NCBI GenBank assembly: GCA_001692895.1
Contig: KV748254.1
Coordinates: 496,001-560,000 of the forward strand
DNA length: 64,000 nt
DNA from: Cenococcum geophilum 1.58
Lineage: Eukaryota > Ascomycota > Dothideomycetes > Gloniales > Gloniaceae
Direction of reading: 5' to 3'
The first letter of the stretch is position 1, and each line of letters begins with the position of its first letter. The position numbers were made by a program, and so were the translations under genes. This document shows positions 46,801 to 56,837 of the stretch, piece by piece. Below the pieces are notes generated by a model. That model had not been told where the DNA came from and made no database searches. It was given only the letters and a program-made list of their open reading frames with translations.

Positions 46801-49800
46801 AAAAACTGGATCATGGATACACTAACGAAGCCGAGACAATCGTGAATCTGGCAATTGGCCAGTCCGACCGCATATCTTCAATACACGGGCGATCGATGAA
46901 ATATCAAGCCGTCCTGGATTTGACTGTACTGCTCCGTTACGAAGGCCGATACCATGAAGCCCTGCAACTCTGTGAAGGTCTGCAGTCAGATTTTCAGAAG
47001 GTCGGGGACAATTCCAGTCGACAACTGATATCAGCTTCTCAAAGTATTGGGCTGATAGCTGGAGAGTCCGGTCAGCTAGCAAAGTCAGAGTTACACCTCC
47101 GGAATTTGCTCGATACCACCATGCGCAAGTTCGGTGCCAATGATCCTGACAGTCTCGCAATCGTGCATGCGCTTGCTTTAACTTGCTTCAACCAAAGCAA
47201 ATACAGGGAAGCGGAGAGGCTTTGGGATATTAAGTACTTCAAAACGGTGCTCGGGAAGAACCACCCAAGCACACTGACTATAACGGAATGCCTTGCGGAC
47301 CTGAAAAGAGCACAGGGAAAATTTGGTTACTCCCGTCAAATTCGCATGGAAGTCCTTTCGCTACGTCAAGCAAGACAGGGCGCACAATCAGTGGACACAA
47401 TCCGATCGGAAATCGGCCTTGCATATTGTATGCGTGATCAAGGAGAAGCTGCAGAGGCTATCGCAAACCTTCGCCGTCTGCTGGATACGACCTGCAAGCG
47501 ATTTTCCGATGATCATTTTCTGGTTTTGGAACTCAAAGTCGCACTGGCCGAACTTTGCAGCGCTGCAGGAGACCTTACGACGGCCGAAACGTTTCAGCTG
47601 GAAGTCGTTGAGAAGAGGAGTCAACGGCTGGGAGGAAGACACATATGGACGGTAAGCGAAAAGACTCGTTTGGCAGCAATACACCTGGAACAGAGAAAGT
47701 ACCAAATGGCTGCAGTCCTACTCAGTGAGATTCGCAATGTTCGGATGGAAGAATATGAAACTGATTACAGGGGGCTTTGCGGAGTGGTGGAACTCTTAGC
47801 AAGGTCGAAAAGGTCCACTGGAGCGCTGCAGGAAGCAGAGGAGCTCGGATGCCACGCGCTTAAGCTTGCTAGGAAGAATGGAGACGAGGATAATCCTGGC
47901 GTGCTTAATGCAATGGCCAATCTTGCGATTACAAAGGGCCAACGGGGCCAGTTCGACGAGGCACAGCAGCTGGAGGAACGGGTGCTCGAGCTTCGGCAGA
48001 AGACCATGGACGAGGATAATCCTGACGTGCTTACGGCTATGGCCAGCCTTGCAATCACAAAGCGCCAACGGGCCAGCACGAGAAGGCACAGCAACTGGAG
48101 GAACGGGTGCTCGAGCTTCGGCAGAAGACCATGGACGAGGATAATCCTGACGTGCTTACGGCTATGGCCAACCTTGCAATCACAAAGCGCCAACGGGGCC
48201 AGCACGAGAAGGCACAGCAGCTGGAGAACGGGTGCTCGAGCTTCGGCAGAAGACCATGGACGAGGATAATCCTAGCGTGCTTAATGCAATGGCCAACCTT
48301 GCGATTACAAAGGGCCAACGGGGCCAGCACGAGAAGGCACAGCAGCTAGAGGAACGGGTGCTCGAGCTTCGGCAGAAGACCATGGACGAGGACATCCTGA
48401 CGTGCTTACGGCTATGGCCACCTTGCAATCACAAAGCGCCAACGAGGCAGCACGAGAAGGCACAGCAGCTGGAGGACGGGTGCTCGAGCTTCGGCAGAAG
48501 ACCGTAGACGAGGACAATCCTGACGTGCTTACGGCTATGGCCAACCTTGCAATCACAAAGCGCCAACGGGGCCAGCACGAGAAGGCACAGCAGCTGGAGG
48601 AACGGGTGCTCGAGCTTCGGCAGAAGACCATGGACGAGGACAATCCTGACGTGCTTACGGCTATGGCCAACCTTGCAATCACAAAGGGCCAACGTGGCCA
48701 GCACGAGGGGGCACAGCAGCTGGAGGAACGGGTGCTCGAACTTCGGCAGAAGACCATGGACGAGGACAATCCTGACGTGCTTACGGCTATGGCAACCTTG
48801 CAATCACAAAGGGCCAACGTGGCCAGCACGAGGGGGCACAGCAGCTAGAGGGAACGGGTGCTCGAGCTTCGGCAGAAGACCATGGAACGAGGACAATCCT
48901 GACGTGCTTACGGCTATGGCCAACCTTGCAATCACCAAAGCGCCAACGTGGCCAGCACGAGGGGCACAACAGCTGGAGGAACGGGGTGCTCGAGCTTCGG
49001 CAGAAGACCATGGACGAGGACAATCCTGGCGTGCTTAATGCAATAGCCAACCTTGCGATTACAAAGGGCCAACGGGACCAGCTCGACGAGGCACAGCAGC
49101 TGGAGGAACGGGTGCTTGAGCTTCGGCGGAAGACTATGGACGAGGACAATCCTGACGTGCTTACGGCTATGGCCAACCCTTGCAATCACAAAGCGCAAAC
49201 GAGGCCAGCACGAGAAGCACAACAGCTGGAGGAACGGGTGCTCGAGCTTCGGCAGAAGACCATGGACGAGGATAATCCTAGCGTGCTTAGTGCGGGGCCA
49301 GCACGAGAAGGCACAGCAGCTGGAGGAACGGGTGCTCGAGCTTCGGCAGAAGACCATGGACGAGGACAATCCTGACGTGCTTACGGCCATGGCCAACCTT
49401 GCAATCACAAAACGCGACCGCGGAAAACTCAACGAAGCCTTGCTGATCCAGGAGAACGTCCTTACTCGTAGGAAAGAGACTCTTGGACGTGACCACCAGG
49501 ACACATTAAGTATTATGGTCCAAATCGCTTTCACATACCAGGTAATGGAGAGATATTCGGACGCCGAGGCCCTCAGCCTTGAAGTACTTGGGGTTGGAGA
49601 AATGTCACTCGGTCAAGAACATCCACAAATTCTGGCTGCAATGTCCTGCTTAGCTGCGACGTACAGCTTTCAACTTCGTTGCCATGAAGCCTCTCATCTA
49701 AGTCGAAAAGTACTAGATCTCCATCGCAAGATCTTCGGTCCATACCATTCCTATACGATAGATGCTATGGAATCATTCGCGGACAATCATTCGCTACCAG

Positions 49801-50174
49801 AATTTCTCGACGAATCAGAATCTTTTTTAAGGGAAATTCTGGAATGGCGAACACAGAATTTTGGAGACAAACATCTGGACACAGCTCGTACTAAACACCT
49901 GCTGGCATTGAATCTGATGCTCCAATCCCGATGGGAGGACGCAAGGGCCTTACAGTTTCAAGCGCTTGCTGTCAGGGCGGAGTGCTTAGGGCCTGATAAT
50001 ACTGACACCTTGACTACGAAAGAAATGCTTGGGCTATGTTTCAGCTTCGACGGCTTCCAGGAAAGAGGATTGTTAATAATGGCGGAAACACTGGAAGTGA
50101 TGGAACGAGTACTAGGCCCCGATCATCCTCGTAGTGCTAGTCTGCGAGACACGATTCACACTGCTGGAAATTAG
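43840..50174 (+). CDS. NLR-like protein: TM anchor, alpha/beta-hydrolase, NACHT, TPR array (frame broken as read)
   Basis: Fungal STAND/NLR architecture. Exons: 43840-44015, 44066-44357, 44415-44474, 44561-44869 and 44919-50174. Start: CGACTATGGACC. Residues 1-30 form a hydrophobic N-terminal anchor. A SesB-like alpha/beta-hydrolase domain follows, with IVFVHGLGSNPDTTW, nucleophile elbow GYSYGG (Ser168) and FFLGTPHRGSSF. The NACHT NTPase has Walker A GNPGSGKT (about 408-415) and Walker B YLVVDAVDECDDW (about 514-526). A winged-helix-like region and diverged TPRs lead to an array of nearly identical 42-residue TPR units (47994-49470) and a terminal TPR block ending at 50174. In fungi such proteins are candidate self/non-self or microbe sensors whose repeats bind the ligand. 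Read literally the frame stops at 48269 because of single-base indels in the array. The indels sum to zero modulo 3, and the end of the gene is back in the original frame, so either consensus error or a frame-scrambled allele is possible. Confidence 0.85.
47994..49470 (+). repeat. Near-identical 126-bp tandem repeats coding TPRs
   Basis: Units starting at CGGCAGAAG: 47994, 48119, 48244, 48370, 48492, 48618, 48744, 48870, 48998, 49124, 49250 and 49344; lengths 125, 125, 126, 122, 126, 126, 126, 128, 126, 126, 94, then a diverged last unit. A full unit encodes 42 residues with a core DEDNPDVLTAMANLAITK and a second helix QLEERVLELRQKT. Some units carry GVLNA or SVLNA in place of DVLTA, a mosaic pattern expected from unequal exchange. 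Copies differ by very few substitutions but by many 1-nt indels. Confidence 0.92.
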
Positions 50175-50229
50175 TGAAGATGGGTCCTGTTGAAGGCGAA
50201 ATTATGAGATCACAAAGACAGAGGGAGGC

Positions 50230-51340
50230 AGTTTGAGTAATAATACCTCAATGGATGCAATGATTACCCAAAATCGAAGCCAGAGGAAAAATAACCACTG
50301 TGGTAGCTCTCAGCAACCGATTGTAGCTGACAAATTTATCGCCTTGATACATTTCTTATCGACTAACGCTTCACTATCGTGCCATTGCCGACCGTGGATG
50401 AAGGTGTTGTCAATGCTGATTGCTTTCGCCACTTTCAAAACGGCGGAGAATTGGTTCGTCGGACGGCAAGTCCCTGGCGTCTGCATCATGGATATTGCCT
50501 TCATCTGCCTTCTTCCCAGGGTTTCCAGTTCCGATGGAGACGAAACACTTCACCAAAGGCTTCAACTCACTTCGGTCCGAGCACCAAATCTTAGATGCCT
50601 CTGCCTCGACCTCCCCGATAGGATTGTTCGCACCTAGGGCGCCATCGACGAACTGGCGAGCGCCGATAGTGACGGGATCGAAAAAGCCTGTCGCCGCCGA
50701 AGTTGCAAGGGCGGCGTCGCATATGGTGACCTTAACATCGAGTCCGCCGGGTAAGCTGTAGCTGCGGATACGTTTGATACCGGTAGTTTCCGTGCAAGTT
50801 GCACAAACGAACCTGACCGTCTTTAGCAGCCGCCCTTCGACATCAGAAATTTACGTACACCTTGCATCCTCGAGAACTGCCGTCATTGAAGAGATCGGTG
50901 GTTGATGCGCCAGAGTCTGTAATGACTTTATCGATTACTTCTTTCAGCTTCTTCGGCCAGACAAGCCGACTGGGAGCTAACTCGACTCCTCCTAGAACAC
51001 GGCTTCCATCAGCGTGCCGTAGGCTGTGATGCAGTCATCTACGCTCATTCCGAGTCGGCCTAGCATTGTAGCGATCAACCTGATTGAATCAGCACAGCCA
51101 AATTAGTCGCCAGAACCTCGACATACCCACCAGTGCTCTTTCCACCGATGGCAAAACATGTGCAACCTAGTACCTGGAGCTCTGAAAAGCGAGATTGATG
51201 AAGGGACAATAGCTAGCTGTCTGCCACCTGGATTATAATATGCTTGCTGTTATTGGGTGCACTTTCTGGAGCAGAGTAAATGCCACATTTATGACGGGAG
51301 CCCAATCCATCTTTTCCTCTAGAAGCATTTCCTTCACTGG
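50230..51340 (-). pseudogene. Patatin-like phospholipase, decayed
   Basis: Minus-strand relic of a patatin-domain protein. From the N-terminal side: the serine-hydrolase block reads FAIGGKSTGG (about 51150-51127), where the family has GTSTGG; a 48-bp intron (GTATGT to ATCAG) leads to LIATMLGRLGMSVDDCITAY and GTLMEAVF. After a one-base shift it reads APSRLVWPKKLKEVIDKVIT and LFNDGSSRGCK (about 50980-50860). After another break come DAALATSAATGFFDPVTIG, RQFVDGALGANNPIGEVEAE and CFVSIGTGNPGKK (50730-50520). Catalytic Asp of the DGA motif is present. The Thr-to-Lys change beside the nucleophile, the frameshift near 51000 and a missing N-terminal glycine-rich block indicate loss of function. Patatin domains often form the effector end of fungal NLRs, and this one abuts an NLR gene. 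Confidence 0.72.
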
Positions 51341-51930
51341 CTAGAAGTTATAAGCCTTATTAGAGAAACATTTAAATGCATTCATATAATTAATAGCCTA
51401 CAGGCGCTCACAGACGTAAGACTGATTTAATTATTTTATTATAATTGCTGTACTTACCTCTGACGTAGTTAGACAAGAGTGCTAGCTTAAGCTTTCTTCG
51501 CGATGCGAAGCGATTAGGCATGTTTCGCAAATTTCCTTACACTAGTTGGAGCTAATTTAGGAGGCCTACAGGGAGTTCGAATACGGCTTAGAGGATGCCG
51601 ATTTGGGCAAGAGACTCTGCAAGGGAGCCATGCTTAGTTTCCTGCACAAGCTGGCGCTGAGCCTTGTATTTTTTGAGGTTTCAAAATCGTATAATAAGCC
51701 TATCTTACGTCGAACTTCTTGTGGTAACAAAACGACGATCGTGACGTCGTGAGGAAAATGAGGTAATAAGAAGGAGCTGCTAAGACGTCAAGTCTCCACA
51801 ACTACATCATCGATCACGACGATCACTAAGTAACTTTACCTGATATAGGTGTGTAAGCGAAGTAACGTAGGCTTAAAATACTACCTTATTTTACGAAGTA
51901 TTTTAAGCCTGCGTTATGCATGTGTAGGGG
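51341..51930. other. Intergenic sequence with strong hairpin
   Basis: Contains an inverted repeat of two 20-bp arms (51863-51882 and 51897-51916, arm TAACGTAGGCTTAAAATACT, one mismatch) around a 14-base loop. Possibly the remnant of a small fold-back element. No gene is recognised. Confidence 0.6.
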
Positions 51931-51939
51931 TCCCTTGTA

Positions 51940-52340
51940 GGGAGGCTTTTTATGAACGATTTTATGCGGATCTACAAGCCAGGGTGTATGCGACGGCGTC
52001 AAGCCACTTGGTGTTGATCAAGGCTCAATCGACGGCTTCAACTTCTAGATTGGGCGACTTTGCGGAGTTTACAAGGATTGCGAAATCCGTGTATTTGCGC
52101 TGCGGTTCCAATCTCTATTACAAAATGCACCTTTACAGATCTATTCTTCGGCCCTTATTTTAGCTCTAGAGATGAGTATAATACGGAAGACATTCACCGA
52201 CCACATTCCGGAGTGGATTAACAGGCTATCAAAGGTGGAAGGTGACTGGGATTCTTGCCGCAGCACACTCGAGGGCCATTCCGACTTTGTCCGCGCCGTA
52301 GGTAGTGGCTGCTGCCGAGGCATAGAGGGCAACACCAAGA
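51940..52340 (+). pseudogene. Remnant of a NACHT-WD40 (NWD) NLR: linker and first WD40 start
   Basis: At about 52180-52300 the + strand reads IIRKTFTDHIPEWINRLSKV, then EGDWDSCRSTLEGHSDFVRAV. This is the junction found in fungal NWD proteins (HET-E/HET-D relatives) between the helical region after NACHT and the first WD40 unit, whose TLEGHS..V..V core is clear. Upstream (51950-52160), in another frame, DFAEFTRIAKSVYLRCG and YYKMHLYRS are compatible with the preceding helical region. The NACHT domain and all further WD40 repeats are missing, and at least one frameshift separates the two parts. The stub is too short to be functional. Confidence 0.5.
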
Positions 52341-52646
52341 ATTGTATATAATTGGCTTAATTGGGCAAGTTACTAACTTTAATTTCAGGCAGTTATAATT
52401 AAGACTCAGCGTGTTATAGTGGTAAAATTGAAATCATACTCCCTCCGCAAAATTTTGGTGAGGTACGATGCGATTTTTTCGGCTTGGCGAATTTTTACCG
52501 ATATTTCGTAAACGACTGTACTTGACGTGGAGTTTGACGTGAAGTTTGACATGACATGAAGCTGTACAATTACCTTGCGGACCATGTATGCAGCCTAGGA
52601 TCTTTCCTAGGGCTTAACGCCACCATTAGTCCCTATACCTACCGGC
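52341..52646. promoter_or_regulatory. Upstream region of NPR2
   Basis: 306 bp containing a short GTTTGACGTGAA-type imperfect tandem repeat near 52520-52560. No defined factor site. Confidence 0.45.
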
Positions 52647-54382
52647 ATGATCAAATCCATATTCTTTACGCGGTTTCATCCTGAAAAGGGTACGCCCGCT
52701 CTGAGCCGTGCAAATTAAGATACCTTCTCTCCAGCTTTGACTAACAAACCCGCTCTGCAGGCTCCCGCGTTCTCCACCAAGTCCCGGAGGGCTCTATCAT
52801 ACCTTCTTCCTCACCGTCGGCACTTCGACAACCGCTCTTCCACTTCCGCAGTATCTCCGACTACATAATTCCACGGCAGGAATTCTGCGATCGACTTGTA
52901 ACGGCCTGCACAAACCGTTACCGCATCATTGGCTATCCGGTGTGCATCAAGGACGAAGTTCGATATGACCGCAACGAATTTATTTTCAATTTTGCTCTAG
53001 TTCTTGAGGAAGACGTCACGGATTGGGGAAGCTACGCGAGTGTTGTTAGGAAATTGGGGAGATTGCTAAGGGGCTTAGAGGAACAGGGAGGCTTTCTAAG
53101 TAAGGAGGAAGACCCAAGATGGTTTGAGAAAGAAGATGATGAGTGGGAGGGAAAGGTCGTGGGGGATGAAGGGAAGGTGAAACACCAAGATCACGGAATC
53201 GACGAACGAGATTTGGCTAAGGAAGAGCTTGATAACCAAATTGACGCGACGAATTCCGATGTCTGGGAAGTTGGGCCAGTGCCAGGTATCGGTGGTAAGG
53301 TATATGCACTTTGTGAGATGATATTAGAGGATCTCAATAATTATTGCGAGTGCATGATACCAATCGGTTTGTCTGTCTACAATAATTGATTCATGGACAA
53401 CTCCAAGCTAACGTTCCTATTCCGCACAGATGATTCAAACACCATTAACCTGAAGCTCTTTCCTACACATGCTCCCCCAGCTCCAATATTTGCGTGGCAT
53501 GTCCCTCTTCTTACAATCGATCTCTCCTCTTTCTCACCAACTATATCCTCCGATCTTACGCTTAACCGCATCTTACCATACATTGATGGCACACATTCGG
53601 TCTCACACATATCTCAGCTTGCAGATACAGACCTTGGATTAACAAGGAAAGCCGTGCAGCACCTTGTCTACTATGGCTGTGTAATCCTCCTGGACATATT
53701 CCAATTTAGCGCCATTTATGCCCCAACAGCAGAGATCGGTGATTTTATTGTCGACGAAAATCTGCAGGAAGAGTGTGCTAGATATGTCAGAACTCCTCGT
53801 ACGACCCTGAAATTCCCAATCAGATCAGGATCCGAGGCCAGTGGAAATCGAGATGAGAGCGAAGAAACCTTTGCATTGGACGCATCGCAACATGAAGAGT
53901 TAGAAGCAGGGGCAGAAGACGAGAATTACTCAGATGACGAGGCAGACCCTCACCGAATTTCTAAAGAGACGCTTGTTACGCTTTATACCTCATTAAAGCA
54001 AGGTCTCACTCTACGCAACTGGTGTCTCGAGAACTTTGAGCTCCTCACCCGTATCGACATTAGGCGGCTCATCACGTTCGGTGTCATTAAAGGCTTTCTG
54101 TATCGTGTTCACAAGTACACAATTGCGACTTCCTCGAGTCTGCCTGGGTCGGATGAAGAAGCGAGAGGGAAAGAAGGTCGCTGGGGTGAAGGTCATGAAG
54201 ATGGGAATGGAAATGGACATGGCACTCTACTGGGCTCAGACCTCAGTCGAGAGTTACCTCTCGCAAGGTATCTTGACGGAGTCCACAGCTTTGATCAAAT
54301 ATGTACCGAGCTAAGATTGAGTGAGAAAGAGGTTATGGATAAGATTAAAGGCTTCGGAGAGGTGCAGGTTATTCATCGATAG
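52647..54382 (+). CDS. NPR2: NPR2, GATOR1/SEACIT subunit (nitrogen permease regulator 2)
   Basis: Subunit of the complex (with Npr3 and Iml1) that restrains TORC1 in poor nitrogen by acting on the Rag/Gtr GTPases at the vacuole. Protein of 533 residues from exons 52647-52689, 52761-53366 and 53430-54382; introns of 71 and 63 bp (donors GTACGC and GTTTGT) keep frame. Diagnostic segments: MIKSIFFTRFHPEKGSRVLH across the first splice, SDYIIPRQEFCDRLV, RIIGYPVCIKDEVRYDRNEF, FNFALVLEE, CMIPIDDSNTINLKLFPTHA across the second, and DLTLNRILPYIDGTHSVSHI. The C-terminal part includes ITFGVIKGFLYRVHKY and a low-complexity GNGNGHG stretch. The acidic insertion around residues 120-190 is variable in the family. 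Gene appears complete and functional. Confidence 0.93.
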
Positions 54383-55548
54383 ATTCAACACCTTAGGCGT
54401 CGGGTATCTATATCATCAAGGCGGCAAAGCTAGGCGGGATGATCGGCTGAAAGATATTGTGGCCGTACAACGATACGGAGATTTTCGATCTCAACGACAT
54501 CGAAAGAATCAGTATATGGTTGGCAATGGCCCGGTAACTCTCATGAAACACATGAAGATATTTTCAAACGGCCACAGGACATATCAAAGAAGAATGCAAC
54601 GTCGGCTCGCCACTTGATCCTGCCCCACCCCTTGGCGGCATTCTGGCCGTGGGACTCGGTAGATCCGTAGGATAATGCCTCTTGTAAATGGCCTACTTTC
54701 TCCCTCCATGGCTCCCATTTTGCAGATATCCCTATTTGCACACGTTTCCATGTGTTCTTCATAGTATTTTCTGGAGCATTAATGGGACTTGTTTCGATCC
54801 AGCAGAGATGTCGCGTTATGGTCGTAAAAGAGTAGTATATTTAAGTCTGCTATCAAACGAATCTAAATCTATGACTCTAGAACTAATGAAAACTTAGGAA
54901 CTGTTTCCTCTTATGTTGGTGCCACCGCGTTTGTCAACCCTTCCAAGAAAGGTGCCTCCACAACAGAAAACCTTCATCCATGGATTTCGTTGCTATGTTT
55001 GCACTTCTCAGTGCGATATACAGCTGATAAAACTTAAGGAACCAGCAAAACATGACAAAAGGCCTCAAAGAATAACACAACCGCAACCTAGTTCATTTCT
55101 GCGACGTATTTGATTAGTTGATCCTGATCTTGTGCCTGATCTTTGATTATGATCGTAACCTCGCCGAGCTGCTGCAACTCGTGTCGTCCTATCCATCAAC
55201 GCCATGTCTTCTAGTCTGATGCTAGTACGGGGTCTTGGTTGCGTATTTCCGTATGGGGAGGCAGTATCCTTAACTCCAGGCATTTTGATTGGTTACAAAA
55301 TGCTCTAAACTAGCGTTGCTTCTATGTGCTATTTATTGAGATTTATGGAGAACATTGGTGTATCACAATGAGCGCTAGGAACTGGATTCTGTCCTGCATT
55401 ATATTTATCTATGTGATATGCATGTAGCTTGCTCAAAGGTGCGGCATCGGACCGATAATCGGTACTTTTATTGGATGACAATTTTACGGACACGAGTTGT
55501 CTTTTTGCTGGCTTTATTATGCGTCGGTTCTCAAAGTCCAAACCAGTT
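54383..55548. other. Intergenic region without recognised gene
   Basis: Balanced composition, several short open frames on both strands, none resembling a known family. The 3' end of NPR2 must lie in its first part. Confidence 0.5.
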
Positions 55549-55797
55549 ACATGCACCTGGGTGAGGTTTGTGAGTTCGGTTAAGTCAGCAAGGCAGAAAT
55601 TGCGAATTAGGCCTGTACCATTAAAACACAACCAAAATTAATTAAGGAAAGTCGTGAATATAATAGTAGTGACCTTACTTTAGCCCTCTATAATATAGAT
55701 AACAATAAAAAAGGCCTTTATTGTGGATATATGGATGGCAATTCAGATTTAATGGGTGTAGCGAGACCGAACTCACAAACCCCACCCGGGTGCATGT
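55549..55797. mobile_element. Short inverted-repeat element (MITE-like)
   Basis: The 32-bp left arm (55549-55580, ACATGCACCTGGGTGAGG onward) and the reverse complement of 55766-55797 match with two or three differences, enclosing an AT-rich centre. Total 249 bp, no ORF. A target duplication is not evident, so transposon origin is inferred from form alone. Confidence 0.6.
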
Positions 55798-56072
55798 TTG
55801 CTCTAGCTTGCGTCACTACTACGATCAATTTCTCGTCGTCTCTCTAACTGCTAAAAGCGCCTCAGAATGTGTATATACGTGCACACTTAGCTTTCTCCTC
55901 ATTGTCACACTCTGCGCCGTCCACGCATTCCACCTCCGGCAAACGTTCATAGACACGATCACCTATAACTGGAAACATTCTAACTACAACGTTGTTCCGG
56001 CATTCCCTCTGAACCTGTATGTCTTCCCCACCAGGCTCCCAGATAGATTAAAAGTCTTACTCCCAAAGGATA

Positions 56073-56460
56073 ATGTCCGATTCTACCACTCACACCATTG
56101 TGCCCACTGCAGCTCCTGTTCCTGCCGCTTCTTCGACAAGCTCCACTCGCCCATGTTCCTGCCTTCCGAACTTATCACGCGGAGCAAGCAGCGCCGCTGG
56201 CTCTCGTAGTAGCGATGGTGGTAGAGTTGCTACTGCTCTTTCTTGCTACAGTTTTTCTGCCCGCTGTAATTGCATATATCGTGGCTGGATCACGGTTGCG
56301 TAGGCCTGATACGGCGGATATTAGAGAAGCGAAACAGGAGTCTAGGTTAGGGAATTATGGAAAATCGGACAGAGAAGTTAGGCGAGTAATGTTGACATCT
56401 TTCGATTCTGAAAATATCCAGCTAAATCCATTGCTCTCCTTGTCCCTTCAATCCCGGTAG
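56073..56460 (+). pseudogene. Possible small one-TM protein, frameshifted
   Basis: An ATG at 56073 opens a frame (MSDSTTHTIVPTAAPVPAAS) that is Thr/Ser/Pro-rich. One base out of phase, from about 56160, the sequence reads RTYHAEQAAPLALVVAMVVE followed by LLLLFLATVFLPAVIAYIVA and a basic tail, a convincing membrane helix. Joining the two needs a single-base correction near 56150; no intron fits. It could be a real short gene with a sequencing error, a pseudogene, or chance. Confidence 0.3.
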
Positions 56461-56837
56461 CGGAAATATCATAACCAAATAGGAATATCATCTTAATCCA
56501 CCGTGTAAACCGGGGGGTATCATTGTTTCTGCGAGTTAATGTACAAGTGACATGTTTTGAATAGAAAAGAAAAAGAATGCTAATCAGTGACAACTAAATT
56601 TTACCAAAAAAATAAATATCTCCCATGTTCCGTTTGCTTAGGATGTCCGCACCAAGCAGTTAAGCAACAGCCCTTTCTTTCCCGAGCTCCTTCCGAAATC
56701 AAATTCCGTTGGCCCCAATATTATGCTACCAACTGATATCTGTTACTCCGTTGCGTTCATGCTGTGTCGTTACTGCGCTGCAATATTCCAAGAAAGTGTC
56801 TACTTTTGCTTTCTTTATAGATGGATGAAGGAAGTCG

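Noticed and set aside
47994-49470. Direct repeats considered as a CRISPR or satellite array
   Set aside because: No spacers; the unit is 3 x 42 nt and codes TPR helices continuous with the flanking protein.
47388-49534. Many 90-200-codon minus-strand frames rich in Ser/Arg/Cys
   Set aside because: All are antisense reflections of the 126-bp TPR units and vary with the indels.
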